Below are positions 48,874-59,900 of a stretch of 64,000 nt of DNA, piece by piece. The position numbers were made by a program, and so were the translations under genes. Origin of the DNA: Prosthecobacter gellanilyticus (GTDB lineage Bacteria > Verrucomicrobiota > Verrucomicrobiia > Verrucomicrobiales > Verrucomicrobiaceae); the NCBI RefSeq assembly GCF_007992435.1, contig NZ_BKAG01000005.1, positions 1-64,000 of the forward strand. The letters run 5' to 3'. Position 1 is the first letter of the stretch. Each line of letters starts with the position of its first letter. The notes under the pieces were generated by a model. The model was not told the DNA's origin, did not search any database, and saw nothing but the letters and a program-made list of their open reading frames with translations.

Positions 48874-51800
48874 TCACTTCTTCTCCAGCGTGACCGAGCC
48901 TGACAGCATGGTGCCGGTCGTGGGCGTGGTGGCTGGCAGCGGTGGCATGGCATCATGCGGCATTTCCGGAAGGAGGAAGTGACCCACACCCACCGGACCC
49001 ATGTTGTCCGTGGTAAGGATGCCGCTGAAGCTGGCAGTGCGGCTCAGCATCTTGCCGTTGAAGGCAGGACCGGTGCGGAGTTCGGTGTCATTGAGAACGA
49101 AGCTGCCCGTGAAGAGCCCTGTTTTGGCATCCAGCTTGGTGATCTTCACGCTGCCTGGATTTCCGAGGGAGAGGCTGGCAGGCAGGGAAGGCTTATTCCC
49201 GGCCAGGATGTCAAAAGCAGCGACATTCGGATTGATGCTGGCACCGGCGAGGCCGCCGTCTTCAAAGGTGATCATGGCCTTGTCCACATTCACGGTTAGG
49301 CCAAGCACGAGCGCTGGCGCCACGGGCGGAGTGTAGCGGCCACCAAAGGCCGTGAGGTCCACGGGGCCGAAGCCTGCGGGTGACACGCGGGACTTCGTGT
49401 TCGCCGGGCGTGACCAGGAGACGCTGCCTTCCAGCACATCGTCATTCAGCATGCCGGTGTCTGTGGGGTCGATGTCCAGAGTGCCGCAGAGGGAGCCTTT
49501 TGGCGTGTGAAGAGTCTGGAAGATGAGGATCTGCCCCTGCGGCCCGACGAAGGTGCCGCAGGTAAAGTTTTCACCATCGCAGGTCTTGCCTGCCACGATG
49601 ACTTTGCCGTCTTTGGCGAGAGTGAAGGAGCCATAGCCATCTCCAACAGGCACGCCTGCCATGGCTGGGGCACGCAGACCAAAGTTGAAGAGCTTCGGAG
49701 TGGTGGTGGCTGGGTTCAGCGGGGCAGCGCCTGTGGTCCTCCAGACCTGACGCCAGCCGCTGACGGAGGCTGTGCTCAATCCGCTCTTGAGGCTGGAGCT
49801 GGACAGGATGATCTGGCCCAGGGGATTGATGTCGAGGTGGAGATGAAGTGCCATATGGCCGGTGCGCGGGATCGTGATGTCAGCCGTGAGCGGGTTCACG
49901 CCTGCCACAAGCTGGCCCTTGAGGGGATGGCTCTTCGTGCCAAGCGTGATGGAACCGCTGATGGCAGCCGTTTTGGTGATGGTGAGGTCCAGACGACCGC
50001 CCAGATTGTCATTCAGTGTAGGATGACGGCCGACAATGCCGCTGAAGCTGCCCACCACCGTGTCTAGCAGCGGAGTGATGGTGACGTTGCTTTCCAGGCT
50101 TGCGTGGCTGCCTTTGCTGTTGGAGGCGCTGACGATGATCTTGTAGTCTTTGGCTACAGTCGGAGTGCCTGAGATAAAGCCCGTCTTGGGGTTCACCGTC
50201 ACGCCAGGAGGCAGGCCGGTCGCCGCATAGGCCGTGGGGGCGAACTGGAGCACACCACTCACGCTGATCTGGTGCGTGTAAGGTTTGCCCACCGCGCCAT
50301 GAGGCATGTTCTGGTTCTGGGTCACGATCGGTTTGCTGTCAAAGACACGCACCGTAAAGCTGCCCACCTGGATTTTGCCGCCCTCGGGCCGCAGCATCCT
50401 GCAGAGGTAGATCACCTCATCGGCGGTCACTGGCAGTGAGGTGAGGTTCAGTTTGTTCCCCGTGGCACCGGGGATGATGACACCGTTCTTGGTCCACTCA
50501 AAGGTGGCCTGGCCGCCATAGGGGATCACAAGGTCCAGCTTGCCGCCGACTGGCGCAACCAACGATGCGTTCGTGGGCCTGACGACCACCAGCGTGGTCG
50601 TGTGCTCCGCGGTCTGTCCGGCATAGGAGATCTTGACCCCATAGGTGCCAGCGTCTGTGATCTTCAGATTTTGAAGTTCGACCTGGCTCTGCGTGGCTCC
50701 CGTGATCTTCGCGCCGTTCTTGAACCACTGATACGTCACCGCTCCATGCGGATGACTCGCCGTGACCTGAAAGTCGACGCTTTGGCCTTCCAGCCTCGAT
50801 GAGGGCTGCGGTGCCGCTGTCACCAGGGGACGGTAGTCCGTGCTGCCTTTCAAGGCGATGTCAAAACTGCCTTCATCACTGTCATTGCTGGTTACGTGCA
50901 GCACCGCTGTGCGCGCGCCTGCGGCATCGCCATGGAACGTGACGGTGAAGGTGGTTTCGCCATAAGCGGCGAGGGTGCCGCTGCTGAGACCTGCGGCTGT
51001 GAAGTCGGCTGCATGAGCTCCGGTCACACTCAGGGAAAGTCCCTCCAGGCTAGCCGCGCTATCACTGCGGAGGGTAAAGGTCTTCACGATGGTCTGGCCT
51101 GCGCCGACCGTGCCGAAATCAATGCTGGAGGTGCCGTCCACAAGATCGGTCTGGGCTGGCTGCGCGATGCCGATCTCCGGCAGGGGCACGCCCTTCATGA
51201 TCCGGTTGTTGTTCCGGTCCGCGACATAAACCTCACCCGTGGGTGCGATGGCGATGCGCTGGGGGCTGGAGAACCGTGCGGCAGAGCCAAGGCCGTCCGC
51301 GTCGGTGGCAAACGGAGCCAGACCGCCAATGGTGGTCACGACACCTGCCGGGGTGATCTTGCGGATCGTGTGGTTGCCCGTGTCAACGACGAGGATGTGG
51401 CCCCCGGCGTCCACAGCCACACCGGTGGGACTGCGGAATCTGGCTGCGCTGCCCGTGCCATCGGCACTGCCTGCGACGCCAGCCTGCCCTGCCAGTGTGG
51501 TCACCACACCCGCCGGGGTGATCTTGCGGATCGTATGATTTAACATATCCGCCACATACACATCTCCGCCGGCATTCACGGCCACATCCTGTGGCTGCGC
51601 GAACCTTGCCGCTGCTCCTGTGCCATCGGCAAAGCCATAGAAAGTTGGTTGTCCTGCCAGTGTGGTCACCTCTCCCGCAGGGGTAATTTTGCGGATGGTG
51701 CAATCCGCGAAATCCGCGACATACACCGTGCCGTCTGCGCCCACCGCGACTCCCGCGGGATTTCTGAACCGCGCCTCGGCACCTGTGCCATCCACACTGC

Positions 51801-53217
51801 CGTAGCCGTCAACGGTGCCCGCAAACGTGCTCACTTCGCCACCGCTGGAGATCTTGCGGATGATGTTTTTGTAGGTGTCGGCCACGTAGACATTGCCGCT
51901 GGCATCTGCCGCCACATCAAGAGCGTATCCGAAGCGGGCTTCTGGCGCAGGCCCGTTCACGACGCCACTGGTGCCGGCACCCGCATGGGTGGTGACGACT
52001 CCCGCGCTGGTGGCCTTGCGGACTTGGTAATTGCCGACATCCATGATGTAGATCGCCCCTGAGTCATCCACTGTCACTCCCGGCGGTGAGCTGAGGCGTG
52101 CATCGCCGCCGGTGCCATTGGTGTTGCCCCGGTTGGCAGCCATGCCAGCGAGAGTGGTCACCACGCCCGCCTGCGTGATTTTGCGAACGTTGGTATTGTT
52201 ATCATCCGTCACAAACAGGGTGCCGGTGGCATCCACCGCAACACCAGAGAGGTCATTGAATCGTGCCGCGCTGCCGGTGCCATCCTGGCTGCCGAATTGG
52301 CCGGCCATGCCTGCCAGCGTGGTCACCACGCCTGCCGGGGTCACCTTGCGGAGAATGCCGTTGCCGTTGTCAGTCACATACACATTACCCTGGTTGTCAG
52401 TGGTCACCCCTATCGGGTAGTCAAATCGTGCGCCATTGCCGGTGCCATCCGTAGTGCCGACCTGTCCAGCCATCCCTGCAAAGGTGGTCACCACACCTGC
52501 CGGGGTCACCTTGCGGATCGTGTTGCTGTCGGCATCAGCCACATACAAAACGCCATTTTTATCAGCACAGATGCCAGTCGGATAATTGAACCTCGCCGCG
52601 CTGCCTGTGCCGTCTGCGCTACCGACCGCTCCTACCGTCCCGGCCAGCGTGGTCACCACCCCGGCTGGCGTGATCTTGCGGATGGTGCAGTTTTCATATT
52701 CGACCCCATAGAGCGTGCCGTCAGGCGCCACGGTGATGGCTGTCAGTTGGTCAAACCGGGCCGCCGCACCGGCCCCATCTTCGCTGCCGTTTTCGCCTGC
52801 AAGCCCGGCGAGTGTGCTCACCACGCCAGCGCTGGTGATCTTGCGAACCGTCCTTCCGTCGGCCACATAGAGCGTGCCGCCAGCTCCCGCGGCCAGACCT
52901 TCCGGATGGGCAAATATCGCCGCTTCTCCGGTGCCGTCCACACTGCCGATGCCGTTCCTCTTGCCCGCAAACGTCGTCACCACACCCGTCTTGGTGATCT
53001 TGCGAATGATCTTATTGTGGGTGTCTGCCACAAACACATTCCCGCTAGCATCCACGGCGATGCCGCGTGGACCCGAAAACCGTGCCGCGCTCCCCGTTCC
53101 ATCGACATTGCCTGGCCCGCCGGACTTGCCGACGAAGTTGGACCATTGATAAGACTGGCCATGCAGCAGCGTGGCAGAGGCTGCGAGCAGCAAGGCGAGG
53201 GTTCTGAGAGTTTTCAT
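48874..53217 (-). CDS. Secreted 12-NHL-repeat beta-propeller protein with Ig-like modules
   Basis: This is an exported protein of 1,447 residues, with a signal peptide from the ATG at 53217 (MKTLRTLALLLAASATLLHG). Twelve NHL repeats of about 55 residues follow, each built on DGTGSAARF...GVAVDASGNVYVADTxNHTIRKITPAGVVTTLAG; they would fold as two six-bladed propellers. Next come a choice-of-anchor-D-like domain (FGTVGAGQTIVKTFTLRS), two Ig-like domains (PQPSSRLEGQSVDFQV, a shorter one), a putative-Ig He_PIG domain (TGLPPGVTVNPKTGFISGTPT), and a C-terminal beta-rich region of the 'FSGIVGRHPTLNDNLGGRLDLTITKTAAISGSITLG' type repeated in Verrucomicrobiota proteins. There is no anchoring motif. Its function is unknown; a surface-binding or extracellular scaffold role is inferred. 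Confidence 0.9.
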   Translation of the reverse strand: MKTLRTLALLLAASATLLHGQSYQWSNFVGKSGGPGNVDGTGSAARFSGPRGIAVDASGNVFVADTHNKIIRKITKTGVVTTFAGKRNGIGSVDGTGEAAIFAHPEGLAAGAGGTLYVADGRTVRKITSAGVVSTLAGLAGENGSEDGAGAAARFDQLTAITVAPDGTLYGVEYENCTIRKITPAGVVTTLAGTVGAVGSADGTGSAARFNYPTGICADKNGVLYVADADSNTIRKVTPAGVVTTFAGMAGQVGTTDGTGNGARFDYPIGVTTDNQGNVYVTDNGNGILRKVTPAGVVTTLAGMAGQFGSQDGTGSAARFNDLSGVAVDATGTLFVTDDNNTNVRKITQAGVVTTLAGMAANRGNTNGTGGDARLSSPPGVTVDDSGAIYIMDVGNYQVRKATSAGVVTTHAGAGTSGVVNGPAPEARFGYALDVAADASGNVYVADTYKNIIRKISSGGEVSTFAGTVDGYGSVDGTGAEARFRNPAGVAVGADGTVYVADFADCTIRKITPAGEVTTLAGQPTFYGFADGTGAAARFAQPQDVAVNAGGDVYVADMLNHTIRKITPAGVVTTLAGQAGVAGSADGTGSAARFRSPTGVAVDAGGHILVVDTGNHTIRKITPAGVVTTIGGLAPFATDADGLGSAARFSSPQRIAIAPTGEVYVADRNNNRIMKGVPLPEIGIAQPAQTDLVDGTSSIDFGTVGAGQTIVKTFTLRSDSAASLEGLSLSVTGAHAADFTAAGLSSGTLAAYGETTFTVTFHGDAAGARTAVLHVTSNDSDEGSFDIALKGSTDYRPLVTAAPQPSSRLEGQSVDFQVTASHPHGAVTYQWFKNGAKITGATQSQVELQNLKITDAGTYGVKISYAGQTAEHTTTLVVVRPTNASLVAPVGGKLDLVIPYGGQATFEWTKNGVIIPGATGNKLNLTSLPVTADEVIYLCRMLRPEGGKIQVGSFTVRVFDSKPIVTQNQNMPHGAVGKPYTHQISVSGVLQFAPTAYAATGLPPGVTVNPKTGFISGTPTVAKDYKIIVSASNSKGSHASLESNVTITPLLDTVVGSFSGIVGRHPTLNDNLGGRLDLTITKTAAISGSITLGTKSHPLKGQLVAGVNPLTADITIPRTGHMALHLHLDINPLGQIILSSSSLKSGLSTASVSGWRQVWRTTGAAPLNPATTTPKLFNFGLRAPAMAGVPVGDGYGSFTLAKDGKVIVAGKTCDGENFTCGTFVGPQGQILIFQTLHTPKGSLCGTLDIDPTDTGMLNDDVLEGSVSWSRPANTKSRVSPAGFGPVDLTAFGGRYTPPVAPALVLGLTVNVDKAMITFEDGGLAGASINPNVAAFDILAGNKPSLPASLSLGNPGSVKITKLDAKTGLFTGSFVLNDTELRTGPAFNGKMLSRTASFSGILTTDNMGPVGVGHFLLPEMPHDAMPPLPATTPTTGTMLSGSVTLEKK

Positions 53218-53411
53218 GGGCGAGTGTGTGATGGACTTACCCACTCCTCCCACACATCACCCGAGGTGAGTATGGGACCTCCGCCGGATACAACCCCCAT
53301 TTCACAGGACGTTTTTATCCGACTTTAGAAGGATGGTCCCGGTGGGTTCGTTCGTTGGAGGCAGCACGTCCTGCGGATCATCCGGCATCACTCCATCCAC
53401 CTCAGCAAAAC

Positions 53412-56400
53412 ATGACTCTCTCCCGGTTGTTCTTCGCTTCCCTTGGTCTCGCCAGCCTGTCTCTCCAAGCCGACATGGTGGACACGAACGCCGATTTGAA
53501 AGCCCTGCCCACTGTGCCGGGGGGGTATGAGATCAGTCTCTTCGCCCAGGAACCGCTCGTGCAGCAGCCATGCAGCATGGCTTTTGATGTGAAGGGCCGC
53601 CTCTTCATCGGCATGGGACCGCAGTATCGCAATCCGACACCTGAAACACCGGGAGACAGCGTGGTCATCGTCACGGATGAAAACAAAGACGGCAAAGCAG
53701 ACAAGACACACACCTTCGCCACCGGCCTGAATGCCATTCAAAGCCTCGCCTGGCGTGGCCGTGATCTCTGGGTCGCCAACTCGCCCGATCTCACCATCGT
53801 CCGTGATCTGGATGGTGATGATGTCGCGGATGAATACGTCAAGGTCTTCACGGATCTCGGCAATCTCGAGCACGGTCTGCATGGGTTGGTTTGGGCTCCC
53901 GATGGCAAGCTCTACATGAGCAAGGGCAACTCCAAAGGCCTCAACGATCCCAAGCAGCCGGATCGCATTGCACCGAAGCCTTTCCGCGAACTCTTCGGCC
54001 AATCGACTCAGTCAGAAACCACGAAGCCCCAGACCTTCACCCCTGCCGTCTACAAGCACACCTACCACGATCCCAAGGACGACTGGGGTGTCATGGGCGG
54101 CGTGCTTCGCTGTGATGATCTCGGTGTGAATCTCGAGATCGTCTCCCGCGGCTTCCGCAATCCCTGGGACATCGCCATCGATGACACCTTTAATTGGTTA
54201 GGCACAGACAATGACCAGAATGAAGGGGACCGCGTGTTCATGCCTTTCTACGGCGCGCACTTCGGCTGGAACCATCCCTGGAGCAGTTCCTGGACGGGTG
54301 AAGACCATCTGCCCACCGTGCCCGTGAGCCATGACGTGTTTCACGGCAGCGGCACCGGCATCACCTTCGGTTCATTGGGCGACCATAAAAACGTGTTCTT
54401 CATCAACGACTGGCTGAACAAGACCACCTACATCTATCAGCCCAAATGGAAGGGTGCTCTCATGACGAGCGAGTGGCAGCCCTTCATCCAGGGCGGCAAG
54501 TCCCTCTTCCGTCCCACGGACATGGTCATGGGACCTGACGGCGCGCTTTGGTGTCTGAGCTGGAGCCGCGGCTACGGTTCCGAATTCAAGGACGGCAAGA
54601 TGACCAACGAAGGCCGCATCTACTGCGTCACGTATGCAGACAAGCACCAAGGCGTGGCCCTCACGAAGCCTGCCAAAGAGTGCAGCACTGCAGAACTCAT
54701 CGCGCTCTTTGATTCCAATCTCGTCGTGCATCGTATCGATGCGCAAGACGAACTCGTCCGCCGTGGCGCTGAAGCCAAGCCTGTGATCATTCAAGCGCTC
54801 GAATCAGGCAAGCTCTCACCCGCCGCAGAAACCTGGGCCGTGTGGGCGCTCGGTCGCATTGGTCCTGATCCCTTCTTTGAGAAAGCTTTGGAGAAGCCCG
54901 GCAATCTCCGCCTGCAATCCCTGCGCATCCTCGCCAAACAAACTTTGCCATCCAAGGTCGCTGATCTCACCCGCGATGATGACCCGCGCACCCGCTTTGA
55001 AGCCGTGCAGGCCATCTGGCAGGCCCGCGACGTGAAGATGATCCCCGCACTCTTGACCGTCGCAGCGAAGGAAAAAGATCGTCTCACTTACTACTCCGCA
55101 TGGCGTGCTCTGCGTGACCTCGCCAGCACGAGCGATCTGAAGAAGTGGCTCGGCGACGAGCGCGGTGGCGTTCGTCGTGCAGCCCTCCTCGCCTTGCTGG
55201 AAGACAGCGCGCTCACCCAGAATGAGGTAAAACCTCTGCTCAATGATGCGGACAAGGAAACCAAAGCCCTCGCGGATCTCTGGATCAAGAACACCACGGG
55301 AGGCAGCCCTTCCATTGCGCTTCGTGGCAAGGGTGTCATCGCCGCCAACGTCGCCCCGATCACGGGTGACCCTCCGAAGATCACGCCACCTGCCTCACCG
55401 ACGACTGTCGATGCCGCACTCGACGCGATGAAAACAGCGGACCCTGCTCGCGGACGTTTGCTCGCCCTTCATCCAGGCGGCGCCACCTGCACCGCATGCC
55501 ACTACATCGGCGGCCGTGGCAACCAGTTCGGTCCCGACCTCACCGGCATCGGCCTGCGTGCGGATGCCAAGCATCTGCTGCAGTCCATGATCGAGCCCAG
55601 CGCCGTCATCACTGAAGGTTTCAATTCACACGTCATCACCACCGCGCAGGGCGTGCAGAGCGGCGTGCTGCTGGACGAGAGCGGCCTCGCTGTCACGCTC
55701 GGCCTCATCACCGGCCAGCGTGCCCGCATCATGCGTGCTGACATCACTAAGCACGACACACTTCCCGTCTCCGCCATGCCACCCTTCGCTGCTGTGCTGG
55801 ATCCGCAGTCCTGCGCGGACATCGCCGCCTGGTTGATCCAAAGCAGCACGGTTCCTGAAAAGAAGCCCAACAAGAAGGATGATAAAAAAGAAGACAAGAA
55901 ACCCTCCAAGCACGCCAAGGACGGCTCGGATGTCCAGCCCGTGCCTGAAACGAAACCCGTGAAGACCTATGGTGATGCTGCCAAGGGCTTCAACATCGAT
56001 CAGCACGACTCCAAACTTGCCCTCAAGCATGATGGAAAATCCATCGCCGACTTTGTCCTGAGTCATCCGCAGGTGAAGCGCCCCTTCATGATCCATCTGC
56101 GCAATCGCGAAGGCACTCTGCTCACACGCCACTTCCCGCCTGAGAAGGACGATGCCCAAGATCACGCCGACATGCATCCCGGCCTCTGGCTCGCCTTCGG
56201 CGGCATAAATGGCACCGACTTCTGGCGCAACGAAGGTCGCGTTGAGGTCAGCAAGGTCACCGTGCAGCCTGATGGCAGCGGCTTTGAAACCGAGAACCGC
56301 TGGCTCGCCGCCGATGGCAAGGAAATCTGCCGCGATATCACCCGCATCACCACCAGTCTCAAGGACGGCAAGATCGTCCTGCATTGGGACACCCGCATCA

Positions 56401-56759
56401 GCAGCCAGGATAACGAGCTCACCATTCTGGGGCAGGAGGAAGGCGGCCTCGGTGTGCGCCTCGCCAAGTCACTGACCGTGCGTGACGGCAGCGGCCACAT
56501 CACCAACAGCGAAGGCATGACCGATGAAAAAGCCATCTGGGGCCAGCCCGCAAGCTGGTGGCGCTACGGCACCGACTCCGCCGGCATCCGCATCACTCCT
56601 TCCAAAGAGGGCACCCGCACCTTCTGGAGCCACGCCCGCGACTACGGCGCTCTCGTCATCAACCCCACTGGCACCCCCAACGAAAAGAAGAAGCCCTCCA
56701 GCTTCACCGTCCCCAAAGGCGAACCCCTAAAGCTCATCTTCGACATCACGCTGGAGTGA
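53412..56759 (+). CDS. Membrane-bound-dehydrogenase/HEAT/cytochrome c/PmoA-like fusion
   Basis: This is an exported 1,115-residue protein (ATG at 53412; signal peptide ends SLQA-D). Domain order: a PVC-type beta-propeller dehydrogenase domain (TIGR02604-like; GYEISLFAQEPLVQQPCSMAFD, AWRGRDLWVANSPD, GWNHPWSSSWTGEDH), a HEAT-like helical stretch (about 430-600), a haem domain with C-T-A-C-H at 693-697 and the TIGR02603-type segment GRGNQFGPDLTGIGLRADAKHLLQSMIEPSAVI, a Lys-rich linker (PNKKDDKKEDKKPSKH), and a C-terminal PmoA-like domain (SWWRYGTDSAGIRITPS). It probably oxidises a sugar or alcohol and passes electrons to the haem. It is 163 bases upstream of another multi-domain redox protein. 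Confidence 0.88.
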   Translation: MTLSRLFFASLGLASLSLQADMVDTNADLKALPTVPGGYEISLFAQEPLVQQPCSMAFDVKGRLFIGMGPQYRNPTPETPGDSVVIVTDENKDGKADKTHTFATGLNAIQSLAWRGRDLWVANSPDLTIVRDLDGDDVADEYVKVFTDLGNLEHGLHGLVWAPDGKLYMSKGNSKGLNDPKQPDRIAPKPFRELFGQSTQSETTKPQTFTPAVYKHTYHDPKDDWGVMGGVLRCDDLGVNLEIVSRGFRNPWDIAIDDTFNWLGTDNDQNEGDRVFMPFYGAHFGWNHPWSSSWTGEDHLPTVPVSHDVFHGSGTGITFGSLGDHKNVFFINDWLNKTTYIYQPKWKGALMTSEWQPFIQGGKSLFRPTDMVMGPDGALWCLSWSRGYGSEFKDGKMTNEGRIYCVTYADKHQGVALTKPAKECSTAELIALFDSNLVVHRIDAQDELVRRGAEAKPVIIQALESGKLSPAAETWAVWALGRIGPDPFFEKALEKPGNLRLQSLRILAKQTLPSKVADLTRDDDPRTRFEAVQAIWQARDVKMIPALLTVAAKEKDRLTYYSAWRALRDLASTSDLKKWLGDERGGVRRAALLALLEDSALTQNEVKPLLNDADKETKALADLWIKNTTGGSPSIALRGKGVIAANVAPITGDPPKITPPASPTTVDAALDAMKTADPARGRLLALHPGGATCTACHYIGGRGNQFGPDLTGIGLRADAKHLLQSMIEPSAVITEGFNSHVITTAQGVQSGVLLDESGLAVTLGLITGQRARIMRADITKHDTLPVSAMPPFAAVLDPQSCADIAAWLIQSSTVPEKKPNKKDDKKEDKKPSKHAKDGSDVQPVPETKPVKTYGDAAKGFNIDQHDSKLALKHDGKSIADFVLSHPQVKRPFMIHLRNREGTLLTRHFPPEKDDAQDHADMHPGLWLAFGGINGTDFWRNEGRVEVSKVTVQPDGSGFETENRWLAADGKEICRDITRITTSLKDGKIVLHWDTRISSQDNELTILGQEEGGLGVRLAKSLTVRDGSGHITNSEGMTDEKAIWGQPASWWRYGTDSAGIRITPSKEGTRTFWSHARDYGALVINPTGTPNEKKKPSSFTVPKGEPLKLIFDITLE

Positions 56760-56922
56760 TTCAGGCCGTGGGCTTCTTCAAGATCGCGAACGACTCCTTG
56801 TGAGGCCGCCGCCCTCATTCCAAGCCTTGGCGCTTGTGTTCTATCCGGCCATCCTTTGAACTGTAAGATAGACTGGCAGTGGACATTCCGTCACCTCCAG
56901 TCCTATTTTTCTGACTTTTCTT

Positions 56923-59900
56923 ATGCTCCTCCGACTGATCCTTTGCCTATGTCTCACCGCCAGCCTGTCTGCGGCCGAGCTCTTTGACAAACCCAACCTC
57001 GCGGCGTGGTGCATTGTGCCGTTTGATGCGAAGAAACGCGGCCCGGAGGAGCGCGCGGCCATGCTGGAGAAGATGGGCGTGAAAAAGTTTGTCTATGACT
57101 ACCGCGCCGAGCATGTGCCGCAGTGGGATGATGAGCTGAACGCGCTCAAGAAGCACGGCATCGAGCTCATGGGCTGGTGGTTCCCGACCTCGCTCAATGA
57201 CGAGGCGAAGAAGACGCTCGAACTCTTCAAGCGCCACGGCGTGAAGCCCCAGCTCTGGGTGAATGGCAATGGAGGCCCCATCCAGGTGAATGATGAGGCG
57301 GATCAAAAAGCCCGCGTCGAGAAGGAAGTTGAGAGGCTGAAACCCATCTGCGAAGCCGCAGTTCCTCTGGGCTGCCAGGTGGCTCTCTACAATCACGGTT
57401 CTTGGTATGGCGAGCCGGAGAATGCCATCGCCATCGTCGAGGCCTTGAAGGCCCAGGGGATCAAGAACATCGGCATCGTGTACAATCTGCATCATGGCCA
57501 CGGCCATCTGGATCGCCTGCCCAAAGTGCTTGAGGCCATGAAGCCCCATCTGCTCTGCCTCAATCTCAATGGCATGGACATCGATGGCGAGGCGAAGGGC
57601 CGGAAGATCCTGCCTCTCGGTATCGGAACCCAGGATGTGAAGGTGCTGCGCCAGATCCGTGCCAGTGGTTACAATGGCCCCATCGGCATCCTCAATCATA
57701 CCAGCGAAGACGCTGAAGGCCGCTTGCTGGATAACCTTGATGGTCTGGCCTGGCTGGTGCCGCAACTCGATGACGACAAGCCCGGTGTGAAGCCGAAGTA
57801 TCGCACCTGGAGTGAGAAGGCAGAAGGCCATGCTTCCAAGTCGGAAGCCAGCAAAGCCGAGAGCGTGGCATCATCGAGCGCCGAGTTTGGCAAAGCCCTG
57901 AAGGGCGGCTGGGTTGTCAAAGGTGATGAAGAGTATAACAAAATTCCCTTCACCGTCGAATGCCGCGCCAAACTGGATGGTAAAGACGGCTTCAACATTC
58001 TCGTCGCCTCCGAAGTGAAATCCTCCGCCACGCATTGGGAACTCTACACCCACGCAGGTCGCGGCACCGTGGCGCTCTACCTTCCCGGACGCGGTGGCGA
58101 CTACGACTCCAAGGTCAAAATCTGCGATGGCGAGTGGCATGACCTCCTCGCCAGTGTCGATGAAAAGAACGTGATCATCTGGGTGGACGGCAAACAGGTC
58201 TTCGAAAAGCCCGTGCAGCCTCTCCAAGGCACTGCGAAGCCCGGCGAACTCGCCTTTGGCCGTCTCGTGGAAGGCAACATCGGCTGCGATGGCATCATCG
58301 ATGATGTGCGCATTTCCCGCGGTGCCATGAAGCCGCGCAAAGGCGGTGCGCCGCGTCTGCGCATGGACAACACGCTTGGCCTGTGGAGCTTCGACAAGCT
58401 CGACGAAGAGCTTCCACCACCCGCGCCCAAGCCCGCTGAGTTCAAGCCCGCCCGCGAGCCTCTCGACAAGTCTAACAACATCCACTGGCAGGAGTTCGTG
58501 AACCGCGAGCGCGTCTTCGATTACTACGGCAAGCAGGCGCTGCAGTTCATGAATCAAACGATGCCGGAGCTCATCCCGCAGTTCCCCGGTCTCGATGGCG
58601 GCCAGCAAGGCCACTGGGGCAATCAAAATGATCAGGTGACTTGGAAAGATGATCGCTTCGCCAAGAGTGATCTGGGCAGCGTTTTCAGCGGTGTCTTTAA
58701 AGGCGCGGGCCTCACCATTCCGAAAGCCATCTGCGTTCGCGCAGGTGATGTTGCAGGTGCCTTTGATCCGAATCTCTGCCACTTCTCCGTCCAGTGGAAG
58801 GGCGGCTTCATCAAGCTGAACGACAACCGTCACGGATTCATGGGCGGAGGTCAGATGGACGGCCAGATGACCACCATGGCAGCACCTGGCAGCTTCATGA
58901 AGTCGGACTTCCTCGGTTTCTACCGGCATGGAAAGCAGGTGGTCTTTGCCTCTCGCTCGGAAGGCAAGACACATCTGCAGATGCTCGGCTCAGCAGAGTC
59001 GGACAAGGCTTTGGAGCCACTCACGAAAGGCGGCCCTGCTCAATGGCCGCAGTGGATTGAAACCAAAGGCGAACTCGGCACACAGACTCCCTTCGCCACG
59101 GATCGCATCACGATCCCCTTCGAGAATCCCTACGGCACTCTCTTCTTCATCACCGCGCATGATTTCTTCAGCGATGGCACCAGCGCCGCCATCGCCACCA
59201 TGACCGGCGAGGTCTGGCTGGTGAAGGGCATTGATGAAAAACTCGGGAAAGTGCGCTGGAAGCGCTTCGCCACCGGATTGCATCAGCCGTTAGGCATGAA
59301 GATCATCGACGGTAAGATCCATGTGCTTGGCCGTGACCAGATCACCTGCCTGCATGACCTCAATGGCGATGATGAGGCGGACTTCTATGAATGCGTGACG
59401 AATGTCATGCAGACCTCTCCCGGCGGCCATGACTTCATCGTTGGTCTGGAGACAGATCCACAGGGCCGCTTCTACTTTGCCTCAGGCAACGAAGGCGTGT
59501 GCCGCGTAGAGCGAACTTTCCAGCTCGCTCAGAAAGGAGATCGGACTGAAAAGTTCGATCTACAAGTCCTCGCCACCGGCTTCCGCAATCCAAACGGCCT
59601 CGGCCTCTCACCTGACGGCAAGTTCCTAACCACCAGCGTGCAGGAAGGCGACTGGACTCCGGCCTCCAGCATCTGCCAGATCGAGCTCGGTAAAAATGAA
59701 GGCGCGCACTTCGGTGCCGGTGGTCCGAAGAACGGGCAGCCTCCCGAACCCGTGCTCATGTATCTTCCACGCGGTGAGGACAACAGCGCCAGCAGCCAGG
59801 CCTTCATCTCAGGCAAAGAATGGGACTCACTGAAGGGCGATGGCAATCTCATCCATCTTTCCTCCGGCGGCGGCGGTGCCTGGCTGGTCATGCGCCAGAA

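Noticed and set aside
57871..58974. Minus-strand frame opposite the TIM-barrel/cupredoxin gene
   Set aside because: It lies wholly inside the domain-rich plus-strand gene and encodes no recognisable fold.
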